Positions 16,962 through 24,667 of a stretch of 34,009 nt of DNA are shown here, piece by piece. The stretch comes from Pseudoalteromonas sp. NBT06-2. Its GTDB lineage: Bacteria; Pseudomonadota; Gammaproteobacteria; Enterobacterales; Alteromonadaceae. The stretch covers positions 1 through 34,009 of the forward strand of contig NZ_NQMR01000104.1 of the NCBI RefSeq assembly GCF_002276045.1. Reading direction: 5' to 3'. The notes beneath the pieces were generated by a model. The model saw nothing but the letters and a program-made list of their open reading frames with translations. It had not been told where the DNA came from and ran no database searches. Made by a program: the position numbers and the translations under genes. The stretch's first letter is position 1. The number at the start of each line of letters is the position of its first letter.

Positions 16962-17024
16962 GTGCGTCGTGCTTAATTTATGGTTACTTATATTAGATAT
17001 TCACTGTGAAAGGTAATTGGAATA

Positions 17025-17162
17025 TCACTGGGTTGAAGCTTCTTTGATTTTGTTTATAAAAAAGAATGTAAAAAAAATACAAATGCCGATCACAATAGTA
17101 AGAAAGCCGAAAGACAAAAATAGAACTGGGTCACTAAAAAAATCTCTAAAAAAAACGGACAT
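17025..17162 (-). CDS. 45-residue membrane protein, DUF3149-like
   Basis: This short gene is easily missed. An ATG at 17162 is preceded by AGGAG at a 7-base spacing and opens 45 codons. The protein starts MSVFFRDFFSDPVLFLSFGF, contains one long hydrophobic helix (about residues 13-36) and ends in a short polar tail (NKIKEASTQ). The DFFSDPVLFLS N terminus matches my memory of the DUF3149 family of small gammaproteobacterial membrane proteins, whose role is unknown. The plus-strand frame overlapping it (17017-17205) is its shadow. A possible FNR-type site and promoter lie upstream. Confidence 0.75.
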   Translation of the reverse strand: MSVFFRDFFSDPVLFLSFGFLTIVIGICIFFTFFFINKIKEASTQ

Positions 17163-17190
17163 GGTTATGCTCCTAATCTGTTCACACACT

Positions 17191-17233
17191 AAGATTAAGG
17201 CATGATGAAAAAATATAATATGACATAGATCAA
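17191..17233 (-). promoter_or_regulatory. Possible FNR/EtrA site and -10 box for the small membrane protein
   Basis: Read on the minus strand, TTGATCTATGTCAT (17233-17220) matches the FNR consensus TTGAT-N4-ATCAA at 8 of 10 positions. About 42 bases from its centre would lie a transcription start near 17184, preceded by a -10-like TAATCT (17196-17191). That is the class II spacing used by FNR-activated promoters. This is motif matching by eye. Confidence 0.4.
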
Positions 17234-17326
17234 ACTCAATTAGCTTTTAATTCAGAATAGCTGTCGAGTTTGATTTAAAACATCTTTTAAGCGTAGAAGC
17301 AGGAAGTATAAAGCTTAACATGTGAC

Positions 17327-17486
17327 TATACCCAAGCCACTTGCTAATACTTGTTTCAGAATTTATCAGGTGAGTTAGCACAAGGTACATCATTTAAGGA
17401 ACATCATTTTAGGAATAACTATTACCTGCAATAAATGTCTTGTATTTGACCATTTAAACTCCCGCTGAAATCATACATGGCATATA
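17327..17486 (-). repeat. Family B repeat, internally deleted copy
   Basis: It starts TATACCCAAGCCACTTG. Inverted, it matches the ends of 32197-32463, including CTGAAACAAG, the CACCTGATAAATT block, AAATACAAGACATTTATTGC and CTGAAATCAT. The middle is missing, and the final terminal repeat is damaged. It reaches to within three bases of the stop codon of the DUF2390 gene. Confidence 0.7.
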
Positions 17487-17488
17487 TG

Positions 17489-17953
17489 TTATTTCACATC
17501 AAAATGAAGATAGGCATATAGATTTTCAATACTTTGAGTTGGCGTTATTTCACAATTATTGATAGTGTTGATCAATTGTGATTGCTGATGCTTTTCCATT
17601 GAGAGTTCGGCATCAAGCAGCATTTTTCGCATTTTAGAGTATAAAGAAATATCTGTTTTTTTTAGTCTTAATCTCAATGATCTTAAAGGCAACAAAAAAC
17701 TATTTTCAAAATCAGCTATAGTCAATATTAACTTGTTAAGTGTTTCTTGGCTGATTGAAACTTTTAGCTCATCTAAATACAGCATTAATAAGCATATATT
17801 AACATTTTTATTAAACTTATTTTGTAACTCTAGCAAAGAGTATGGTTGCTTATCTTTATGATATAGCCTGTTTATATTGTAAACACCACACGAAAAGTGC
17901 CAAAAATCTTCAGCACTTATTTTTATAATTTTTTTATTATTAGAGTAAATCAT
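17489..17953 (-). CDS. DUF2390 / TIGR02444 family protein
   Basis: This 154-residue soluble protein of unknown function is recognised by FWHFSCGVYN, NKFNKNVNICLLMLYLDEL and FLLPLRSLRLRLK. These follow the family pattern (FW.FS..Y; N.LLFC.WL; PLR..RR.LK). It overlaps the 3' end of yheS by 14 bases on the same strand, a coupling that is common for this family next to yheS in marine gammaproteobacteria. Its sequence is AT-rich and rather diverged from the family. Confidence 0.75.
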   Translation of the reverse strand: MIYSNNKKIIKISAEDFWHFSCGVYNINRLYHKDKQPYSLLELQNKFNKNVNICLLMLYLDELKVSISQETLNKLILTIADFENSFLLPLRSLRLRLKKTDISLYSKMRKMLLDAELSMEKHQQSQLINTINNCEITPTQSIENLYAYLHFDVK

Positions 17954-19859
17954 TAAAAGCGGATTCTTTTTGTTCTAGTATTTCTAATTGTGCTAATAAC
18001 TGATCTTCAACATCATTTAGCATAGGAACACATTGCGCTTGTTGTTCTAGAAATTGATTTAATTTAGCTTTATTTTCAGCTTGATATAAATCGTTATTTG
18101 CAAGTGCACTTTCAATTTTTTCTTTTTCGATACTGAGCTTGTCTAGTTTTTGCTCTAGAGAAGAGATTAGTTTTTTAATCGGTTGGACAGACTTTCTAAA
18201 TTCAGCTTCTAAGCGTTTTTGCTCTTTACGGTTTACTGTTTTATTTTCAGTTTCATCCTGATGAGTGATTTCTTCAATTGTAGCGTCTTTTTTAGGATTC
18301 ATTAACCATTGGTAATATTCTTCAACATCATAGCCAAATGGTGTTACAGTGCTTTTATCTACTAAATAGAATTCATCTGCGGTGTTTTTAAGTAAATGAC
18401 GATCATGTGATACGGTTACCATTGCACCTTCAAAACCTTGTAGTGCCATTACTAATGCGTGACGCATTTCTAAATCAAGGTGATTAGTTGGTTCATCCAA
18501 TAAGAGTAAATTTGGTTTTTGATAAACTAACATAGCTAAAACTAAACGTGCTTTTTCACCGCCAGAGAAAGGCGCTACTGGGCAAGTAGCTTGGTCACCT
18601 ATAAAAGCAAAACCGCCTAAAAAGTCACGTAAACTTTGCTCTGTTGCTTTTGGGTTTAAACGTTGTAAGTGTAAAATAGCACTGGCATTTAAATCTAGAG
18701 ACTCTAACTGATGCTGAGCAAAGTAGCCTATATTAAGTCCTTTATGTTGAAATACTTCGCCACTTTGCGGGTTTAAATCACCAGACAATAATTTTATTAG
18801 CGTTGATTTACCTGCACCATTTCGACCTAATAATGCAATTCGACTTCCAGGGACTAAGTTAAGTTTTATATTATCTAATATAGTGATATCGCCATAACCC
18901 GCTTTTGCTTTATCGAGTGTTAATAGTGGATTAGGTAATGCTATAGGTTCAGAAAACTCAAAATTAAACGGTGAATCAACATGAGCTGGCGCTAACTTTT
19001 CCATACGCTCAATTGCTTTAACTCTGCTTTGCGCTTGTTTTGCTTTAGTTGCTTTTGCTTTAAAGCGAGTGATGAACTTTTCTAAGTGTGCAATTTGTTC
19101 TTGTTGTTTTTCATAGCTGGCTTGTTGCTGTGCTAATCGTTCGGCTTTTTGACGTTCAAACTGAGAATAATGTCCTTTATAAATATTAATTTTTTGATTG
19201 GATATTTGCCAAATTTCATCAATTACCGCATCTAGGAATTCCCTATCATGTGATATTAATACCAAAGTGCCTGAATATATTTTTAAAAAGCGCTCTAACC
19301 AATACACCGCATCTAAATCTAAATGATTTGTTGGTTCATCAAGTAGTAATAAATCAGATGGATGGATCAAGGCTTGTGCTAAGTTAAGTCGCATTCTCCA
19401 ACCTCCAGAGAAGGAACTTACAGGTAATACAAGCTGTTCATTACTAAAGCCTAATCCATGTAATAACTCACCTGCTTTGGATTCAATACCATAGCCACCT
19501 ACTATTTCAAGTTGTAAGTGTATTTTTGCTTGTGCTTCACCGTCGCCATTCTTTTCAGCTAAGGCTAAGGCTTCATGTAATACATAATATTTTTTATGGC
19601 CTTGTAGTACATATTCTAAAGCTGAGATATCTAATGCAGGAGTTTCTTGTTTTACAGATGATATTTCCCAATCTTTTGGTATAAAACAATCACCAGCGTC
19701 TGCATGTAACTTATTTTGTAATAGTGAAAATAAGCTAGATTTACCACAGCCATTAGCACCTACTAGACCTACTTTATGTTTTGGGTATAAAGTTGCATTG
19801 GCATCTTTTAATAGGCTTTTACCGCCTCGTAGTAGCGCTAGTTGAGTAATTTGGATCAT
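17940..19859 (-). CDS. yheS: ABC-F family ATPase YheS
   Basis: This 639-residue duplicated ABC ATPase has no membrane segments, as in ribosome-associated ABC-F proteins that adjust translation. The first Walker A is GANGCGKSS (Lys40) and the second is GRNGAGKST. Signatures SSFSGGWRMRL and APFSGGEKARL and two LLLDEPTNHLDL motifs are present. A linker rich in Lys and Gln (about 240-285) separates the domains. A charged coiled-coil tail covers about 545-635. Its length equals E. coli YheS (637). It is divergent from yheV across 106 bases. Confidence 0.95.
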   Translation of the reverse strand: MIQITQLALLRGGKSLLKDANATLYPKHKVGLVGANGCGKSSLFSLLQNKLHADAGDCFIPKDWEISSVKQETPALDISALEYVLQGHKKYYVLHEALALAEKNGDGEAQAKIHLQLEIVGGYGIESKAGELLHGLGFSNEQLVLPVSSFSGGWRMRLNLAQALIHPSDLLLLDEPTNHLDLDAVYWLERFLKIYSGTLVLISHDREFLDAVIDEIWQISNQKINIYKGHYSQFERQKAERLAQQQASYEKQQEQIAHLEKFITRFKAKATKAKQAQSRVKAIERMEKLAPAHVDSPFNFEFSEPIALPNPLLTLDKAKAGYGDITILDNIKLNLVPGSRIALLGRNGAGKSTLIKLLSGDLNPQSGEVFQHKGLNIGYFAQHQLESLDLNASAILHLQRLNPKATEQSLRDFLGGFAFIGDQATCPVAPFSGGEKARLVLAMLVYQKPNLLLLDEPTNHLDLEMRHALVMALQGFEGAMVTVSHDRHLLKNTADEFYLVDKSTVTPFGYDVEEYYQWLMNPKKDATIEEITHQDETENKTVNRKEQKRLEAEFRKSVQPIKKLISSLEQKLDKLSIEKEKIESALANNDLYQAENKAKLNQFLEQQAQCVPMLNDVEDQLLAQLEILEQKESAFNDLL

Positions 19860-19965
19860 GTTGCAGTAATAACTCTTAATAAAGCATAAAAATGGTTGAT
19901 GAGTATATCAGAGTTATGAAATAAGGAGTAAAATACAAACAGTAAAATATGAGAGTAAATTAAAA

Positions 19966-20166
19966 ATGAAACAGAAAAAACGTTTTATTGCGGGTGCAAC
20001 ATGCCCTGAATGTCATGCTATGGACACCATGATGCTGTATAAAGAAAATGATGTTGAAAAAGTAGAATGTATTCAGTGTCATCATATAATGACGCAGCCT
20101 AAGGAAGCTGTTCAAGCTTCAACACGCCAATTCGAGCAAGTAATTGGCGTATTTAATCCAGAATAA
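19966..20166 (+). CDS. yheV: YheV family zinc-ribbon protein
   Basis: This 66-residue protein is the same length as E. coli YheV. Two Cys pairs, CPEC and CIQC (with CHH following), form a probable zinc ribbon. The N-terminal KKRFIAGATCPEC is characteristic. Function unknown. It is divergent from yheS and convergent with slyX, with 18 bases between the stops. Confidence 0.9.
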   Translation: MKQKKRFIAGATCPECHAMDTMMLYKENDVEKVECIQCHHIMTQPKEAVQASTRQFEQVIGVFNPE

Positions 20167-20184
20167 TCCTGCTACGCAGGTTTA

Positions 20185-20400
20185 TTAATAGTGTGGCGGT
20201 GGCGGTTCTATTTGTTGTTCTGGTCCTAAATCTGCGTTTTGTGACTCTTTTACCTTTTCAGCCAGTAGCTCAGTTTGTCTTTGTATTTTGGCTATTAATT
20301 GTTGATGCATTTTTAATTCATCATTCAATATATCAATAGTTTCATCTTGAAAAGCTATTTTAGCTTCCAATTCATTAACTCTATCTTCCAATGCGCTCAT
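20185..20400 (-). CDS. slyX: SlyX family protein
   Basis: This 71-residue protein is nearly all coiled coil (ELEAKIAFQDETIDILNDEL) with the proline-rich PPPPHY ending typical of SlyX. Function unknown. It lies 13 bases downstream of the WD40 gene on the same strand, so the two are probably cotranscribed. Confidence 0.92.
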   Translation of the reverse strand: MSALEDRVNELEAKIAFQDETIDILNDELKMHQQLIAKIQRQTELLAEKVKESQNADLGPEQQIEPPPPHY

Positions 20401-20413
20401 AGTATGAAAATGC

Positions 20414-21475
20414 TCATTTTAGGTTTTTGGGTATGGTCCAAGTTTCAGCCAAACCACTAGAACTTTCAGTGATAAGAGATAGACCATCTTCTGTAAAAGC
20501 GACATCATACACGACTGCAGATTTAGGGCGAGAACCTTTTCTAGGGTTAACCCGCCATTTCTTGAGTTGTTGTCCTGTTTTAATATCCCATAAAGCAAGT
20601 TTCCGAGAAGGAGCTCCTGTAGCAAGAAAACTGCCATCGGGGCTAAAACGAACGGCACTAAAAATCTGTTGTCTACTAAGATATTGTAAATTAGAGATCA
20701 TATCACCAGTTTGTAAATCCCATATACGTGCTTGTTTTTTGCTATCGGCCGTAAAAGCAAAGCGACCTTTTGGATCTAATTTAACTTGAGTAACGCGACT
20801 TGGGTGATTAAATCTATGGATCACTTGGCCTGTGCGGGTATCCCATAAATATGCAGTGTAATCATTTGAACCTGTTAATGCGTAATAACCATTAGGTGAT
20901 AGATCCACGGCATTTATTTTTTCTTGATGACCTAAAAATTCAATGCGTTTGCCACTGATCACATTTATATGAACCGCTATGCCGTTACTTTTGCCATACA
21001 AAATGTAACGACCTTGATTGCTTAGTGCAATATCTCTAATATTTGAATCTTTTACTTTCCAAAACCCAATATTCTGACCTGTTTTAATACTCCAAAGTGC
21101 AAAGTTATATTTATCTGCAGTTACTACAATTTTACTATCAAATGAAATATCGGCAGCCAGTACTAAATTTCCAGAATTTCCTTGTGTTAGCCATTCATCT
21201 AAATTTGACTCAGCAGTGAGCTTTTGATTTTCTTTATCGTTAAGGTGGTTCCATTGGTATTTTAAAGCATTTTCTTTGAGATCCCATAGCGCTAGGCCGT
21301 GATGCATTGAGGAAATTATACTGTAATTGGCATCATCTGAGATACTTGCGGCATATGAGCCCTCCACAGCATGTTCAATGGCATTATCGGGTAACTTGAC
21401 TTCCGAGCCGCACGAAGTTAATAAAAATACTAAAAGGAAGTGACATAAAGGTCGATTTATAGTCATATTACGCAT
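20414..21475 (-). CDS. WD40-repeat lipoprotein
   Basis: This 353-residue protein has a lipoprotein signal peptide (LLVFLLTSCGSE, lipidated Cys22) and a beta-propeller of WD40-type repeats. Typical units end in ALWDLK, ALWSIK, YLWDTRTG, RIWDLQTG and ALWDIKTG. It is probably anchored to a membrane facing the periplasm as a protein-binding scaffold. It lies between slyX and the divergent fkpA. I know of no experimental role. M4 is an alternative start. Confidence 0.85.
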   Translation of the reverse strand: MRNMTINRPLCHFLLVFLLTSCGSEVKLPDNAIEHAVEGSYAASISDDANYSIISSMHHGLALWDLKENALKYQWNHLNDKENQKLTAESNLDEWLTQGNSGNLVLAADISFDSKIVVTADKYNFALWSIKTGQNIGFWKVKDSNIRDIALSNQGRYILYGKSNGIAVHINVISGKRIEFLGHQEKINAVDLSPNGYYALTGSNDYTAYLWDTRTGQVIHRFNHPSRVTQVKLDPKGRFAFTADSKKQARIWDLQTGDMISNLQYLSRQQIFSAVRFSPDGSFLATGAPSRKLALWDIKTGQQLKKWRVNPRKGSRPKSAVVYDVAFTEDGLSLITESSSGLAETWTIPKNLK

Positions 21476-21535
21476 ATTTTTCCTTAACTCTTGCTGTGCA
21501 AGAGGTTAGACTAAGGAGCGATTTGGCTTTAGGCT

Positions 21536-21572
21536 ACTTGCACAATGTATTTGTAAAGCTCATTGTGCAAGT
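21536..21572. repeat. Perfect 12-bp inverted repeat
   Basis: ACTTGCACAATG (21536-21547) and CATTGTGCAAGT (21561-21572) are exact inverse copies around a 13-base loop. They lie in the divergent gap between the WD40 gene and fkpA. The site is 61-97 bases upstream of the WD40 start. No T run follows on either side, so a regulatory site or structured leader is likelier than a terminator. Confidence 0.55.
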
Positions 21573-21756
21573 CGCTTCGTTTCTCGTCAATTGAATTATT
21601 CAGATGAGAAATAACTTTTGTATATATAATATTATAATATTATAAATTATCATATTTGAAGTTCGTGCTTTCAATGAGTTAAATATATTGGTTAGCCGTT
21701 ATTTTAAATTAGTTAAGTTCTATTAAAATGGCAACTTTCATTTGCCGGAGACAATA

Positions 21757-22527
21757 ATGAAAAAAACAATGAAACTATCACTACTTGCAGCCTCTATTTT
21801 GGCTCTTACAGCTTGTAACCAAGAAGCAGCTCAAAAGCAAGAAGTTGTTGCTGAAGTTAAATTAGAAACACCAGCACAACAACAAGCATATGGTATTGGT
21901 GCATCAGTAGGTGTCTTTTTAAATAAAGATTTAGCTGATAAAAATGAGTTAGGTTTTGCTTTAGAGCAAGAGCTTTTAATTCAAGGTTTTAGAGATGCAC
22001 TTGCTGGAAACTCTAAACTTGACGAAGCTAAAATAAAAGAGGTTTTAACACAGCTTGATAAATCAGTAAATGAGAAAAAAGCACAAACAGCTAAATTAGC
22101 CGCTGAAGCAAGTAAAACTGAAGGTATTAAATTTTTAGCTGATAACGCTAAAGTTGAAGGCGTAACAACAACTGAATCAGGTCTTCAATACCAAGTAATC
22201 ACTACAGGTGAAGGTGTTAAACCTGCGGAAACAGATATTGTTAAAGTGCATTACAAAGGTACTTTAATTGACGGTACTGAATTTGATAGCTCTTACAAGC
22301 GTAATGAGCCTGCAACATTCCCATTAAACAAGGTGATTAAAGGTTGGACTGAAGGTGTGCAACTTATGAATGTTGGCGCTAAGTTTAAATTTACAATTCC
22401 TTCAACACTTGCTTATGGTGAACGTGATTTAGGTAAAATTCCAGCTAATTCAACCTTAGTATTTGAAGTTGAGTTACTAGAAATTGAGCAACCTGAAACT
22501 GCGAAAACAGAATCAGCTAGCGAATAG
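21757..22527 (+). CDS. fkpA: FKBP-type peptidyl-prolyl isomerase FkpA (lipoprotein)
   Basis: This 256-residue envelope folding factor has three parts. A signal peptide ends in a lipobox (LALTAC, Cys20). A helical dimerisation domain (about 35-140) has AYGIGASVGVFL. A C-terminal FKBP domain has VKVHYKGTLIDGTEFDSSY, FPLNKVIKGWTEGV and IPSTLAYGERDLG. The ATG at 21757 is preferred over an in-frame TTG at 21742 because CCGGAG sits 6 bases before the ATG and would be inside the longer frame. E. coli FkpA is soluble periplasmic, so lipidation here is a difference. Confidence 0.92.
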   Translation: MKKTMKLSLLAASILALTACNQEAAQKQEVVAEVKLETPAQQQAYGIGASVGVFLNKDLADKNELGFALEQELLIQGFRDALAGNSKLDEAKIKEVLTQLDKSVNEKKAQTAKLAAEASKTEGIKFLADNAKVEGVTTTESGLQYQVITTGEGVKPAETDIVKVHYKGTLIDGTEFDSSYKRNEPATFPLNKVIKGWTEGVQLMNVGAKFKFTIPSTLAYGERDLGKIPANSTLVFEVELLEIEQPETAKTESASE

Positions 22528-22538
22528 CTTTACATTGA

Positions 22539-22567
22539 TAAAGTAACGAGTTTAACTCGTTACTTTA
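22539..22567 (+). terminator. First hairpin after fkpA
   Basis: AAGTAACGAGTT (22541-22552) and AACTCGTTACTT (22554-22565) pair perfectly. Only four A follow, so it probably backs up the next hairpin. Confidence 0.55.
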
Positions 22568-22570
22568 AAA

Positions 22571-22607
22571 CATAAAAAAAGCGAGATGATTTCTCACTTT
22601 TTTTATG
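22571..22607. terminator. Bidirectional terminator between fkpA and rsd
   Basis: CATAAAAAAAGCGAGA and TCTCACTTTTTTTATG form a 16-bp stem with one mismatch, with T runs on both strands. It lies between two convergent genes. Confidence 0.85.
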
Positions 22608-22634
22608 TCAATTTTAAGGGTTTAGAGTTAGGTA

Positions 22635-23099
22635 TTAATGATTTGAATAAAGGTTATCGATAAGTTTATCTTCATATTCAAATCTTTGCTCAAGAATTTC
22701 ACCTAGTTTTGATAGCTCAGCGTCAAAATCAGGAAGTAAACTTTCTTGTTTTATTTCGGCGTATTTATCATTAAATGATAAAGCAACATCTGTTGATTCG
22801 GATATTTTTGGATATAATACTTGTGCTAACGCTAAGCTTTGTTTGCCTTTGGTTTCACATGCTTTGGCAATATCATTATAAATTTCGAAATGTCCAGCCG
22901 ATAAATAGTCCATTAATATTTGGCAAAACTTTTGAATGTGATCCAACTCAGGTAGTGCTTGTTCTTTACTGTCAAAAGGAGGTAGTCCAACTAACTTGCA
23001 ATAAAGTACCAATAATTCTTGGCGTTCGTCTAACCATGAGTCAATAACAGAGTGAGAACCACCCCATTCTTGCTGTGCTTTTTCTAGTTGTGTTAGCAT
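22635..23099 (-). CDS. rsd: Rsd/AlgQ family anti-sigma factor
   Basis: This 154-residue all-helical protein binds the housekeeping sigma factor RpoD and lowers its activity in stationary phase. The opening (MLTQLEKAQQEWGGSHSVIDSWLDERQELLVLYCKLVG) and the block FCQILMDYLSAGHFEIYNDI match E. coli Rsd closely (MLNQL...SNKLVDRWL; FCQSLVDYLSAGHFSIY). The ending EQRFEYEDKLI also fits. It is divergent from hemE; in E. coli rsd and hemE are separated only by nudC. Confidence 0.92.
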   Translation of the reverse strand: MLTQLEKAQQEWGGSHSVIDSWLDERQELLVLYCKLVGLPPFDSKEQALPELDHIQKFCQILMDYLSAGHFEIYNDIAKACETKGKQSLALAQVLYPKISESTDVALSFNDKYAEIKQESLLPDFDAELSKLGEILEQRFEYEDKLIDNLYSNH

Positions 23100-23257
23100 A
23101 ATTATTCTCCCTGTTTTTACTATACCTCTATAAGAAGGAAATATAAGTAAAAGATCAACTTATTTTTAATGATAAGTTTTAAATTAAATATAATCAATTG
23201 ATTTTTAAGTAATTATAAAGTGGTATATATTTTTATTACGGTCTAAAAAAATAAAAA

Positions 23258-23285
23258 CCACCTACTTATTAATTAAGATAGGTGG
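23258..23285 (-). terminator. Orphan strong terminator in the rsd-hemE gap
   Basis: CCACCTA and TAGGTGG, extended by CTTA/TAAG past one bulged A, form a stem. On the minus strand TTTTTATTTTTTT follows. The plus side also has a T run (ATTTTTTATTTT). No annotated gene ends here, so it may close a small RNA transcribed leftward from near 23.4-23.5 kb or shield rsd. The rest of the 415-base gap is AT-rich with no gene. Confidence 0.55.
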
Positions 23286-23414
23286 CATAAATTTTTTATT
23301 TTCCGCTTTATACGAAATTCTTATTATGTTTAATTTTATAACAAATTAATCTATTTATGGCAATACTTTATTTTTAATTTGATTTAACATTCCTTGGTCT
23401 TACACATAGAGGCT

Positions 23415-23442
23415 TTGAGCTCTAAGTGGTAATATATATACA
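23415..23442 (+). promoter_or_regulatory. Candidate hemE promoter
   Basis: TTGAGC (23415-23420) and TATACA (23437-23442) are spaced by 16 bases, about 75 bases before the hemE start. Chosen by eye; the AT-rich surroundings offer alternatives. Confidence 0.35.
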
Positions 23443-23515
23443 TAACTTAGACATCCTGCAGTAGTCATTTTAAAATTTATAAAATGTTGGGATTAATCAG
23501 CTAAAAGAGACTTAC

Positions 23516-24583
23516 ATGAGTGAATTGAAAAACGATCGTTATTTACGTGCTTTATTAAAACAACCAGTAGATGCAACACCTGTATGGATGATGCGTCAAG
23601 CGGGTCGTTATTTACCAGAATATCGCGCATTACGTGCCGAAGCTGGTGATTTTATGAGTTTATGTAAAAATGCTGAGTTTGCCTGTGAAGTAACCTTGCA
23701 GCCATTACGTCGTTACCCTTTAGATGCCGCTATTTTATTCAGTGATATTTTGACTATTCCTGATGCGATGGGTTTAGGCCTTTATTTTGAAACGGGTGAA
23801 GGCCCTAAGTTTGAGCGTACTATTGAGCGTATGTCAGATGTCGAAAATTTACCTGTTCCAGATCCTGAACAAGAACTTGGTTACGTAATGAATGCTGTTC
23901 GTACTATTCGCCGTGAGCTCAAAGGCGAAGTTCCCCTCATTGGCTTTTCTGGTTCTCCTTGGACATTAGCAACTTATATGATTGAAGGTGGAAGCAGTAA
24001 AACGTTTGGTAAAATTAAAAAAATGGCATTTTCTGAACCTAAAATGTTGCATATGTTATTAGATAAATTAGCTGATTCAGTTATTTTATATCTAAATGCT
24101 CAAATCAAAGCGGGCGCACAATCTGTAATGATTTTTGATACTTGGGGTGGCATTTTAACACCGAGAGATTATAAAGCTTTTTCATTATCTTATATGGATA
24201 AAATTGTAAAAGGTCTTATTCGTGAAAATGATGGCCGTAAAGTACCTGTGACCTTATTTACTAAAAATGGTGGTATGTGGATTGAAGATATCGCAGCAAC
24301 TGGCTGTGATGCAGTAGCGCTTGATTGGACGATAAATATTGCCGATGCTAAACGTCGTATTGGCGATAAAGTTGCACTACAAGGTAATATGGATCCTGCA
24401 ATGTTACATGCATCTCCTGAACGTATCCGTGAAGAAGTTAAAACGATTCTTGATGGCTTTGGTGAGGGCGGAACTGGTCATGTGTTTAATTTAGGCCATG
24501 GTATTACGCCAGATGTAACGCCAGAAAATGCAGGAGTATTTATTAACTCGGTACACGAGTTAAGTAAGCCTTATCACCAGTAA
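23516..24583 (+). CDS. hemE: Uroporphyrinogen decarboxylase HemE
   Basis: This cytoplasmic heme biosynthesis enzyme converts uroporphyrinogen III to coproporphyrinogen III by four decarboxylations. Its 355 residues match the family (E. coli 354). Signatures PVWMMRQAGRYLPEYR near the N terminus and GFSGSPWTLATYMIEGG near residue 143 are intact, and LFSDILTIPDAMGLGL carries the catalytic Asp. AAAGAGA precedes the ATG. Codon use is less AT-rich than its neighbours, as expected for a well-expressed core gene. Confidence 0.97.
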   Translation: MSELKNDRYLRALLKQPVDATPVWMMRQAGRYLPEYRALRAEAGDFMSLCKNAEFACEVTLQPLRRYPLDAAILFSDILTIPDAMGLGLYFETGEGPKFERTIERMSDVENLPVPDPEQELGYVMNAVRTIRRELKGEVPLIGFSGSPWTLATYMIEGGSSKTFGKIKKMAFSEPKMLHMLLDKLADSVILYLNAQIKAGAQSVMIFDTWGGILTPRDYKAFSLSYMDKIVKGLIRENDGRKVPVTLFTKNGGMWIEDIAATGCDAVALDWTINIADAKRRIGDKVALQGNMDPAMLHASPERIREEVKTILDGFGEGGTGHVFNLGHGITPDVTPENAGVFINSVHELSKPYHQ

Positions 24584-24601
24584 AGTGATGTAGTAAAAAT
24601 A

Positions 24602-24630
24602 AAAAAAGGAGAGCTAAGTTCTCCTTTTTT
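24602..24630. terminator. Intrinsic terminator after hemE
   Basis: AAAAAAGGAGA and TCTCCTTTTTT pair perfectly over 11 bases with a 7-base loop, 18 bases after the hemE stop. It is also usable by the convergent gene from the right. Confidence 0.9.
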
Positions 24631-24667
24631 GTTTCTTTGATTGTCTGGATTTAGGACTTGAAGTTGC

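Noticed and set aside
17017..17205. 62-codon plus-strand frame rich in Lys
   Set aside because: It is the antisense of the better supported 45-aa membrane protein, which has a ribosome binding site and a family-like N terminus.
17940..19859. Antibiotic-resistance ABC-F protein
   Set aside because: Length, linker, coiled-coil tail and neighbourhood fit housekeeping YheS.
21742..21756. TTG start for FkpA
   Set aside because: It would place the ribosome binding site inside the gene; the ATG at 21757 gives a normal lipoprotein signal peptide.
23355..23390. 11-codon minus-strand frame (MLNQIKNKVLP) after AAGGA
   Set aside because: The spacing between AAGGA and the ATG is too short for normal initiation, and so short a frame arises easily by chance in AT-rich DNA.
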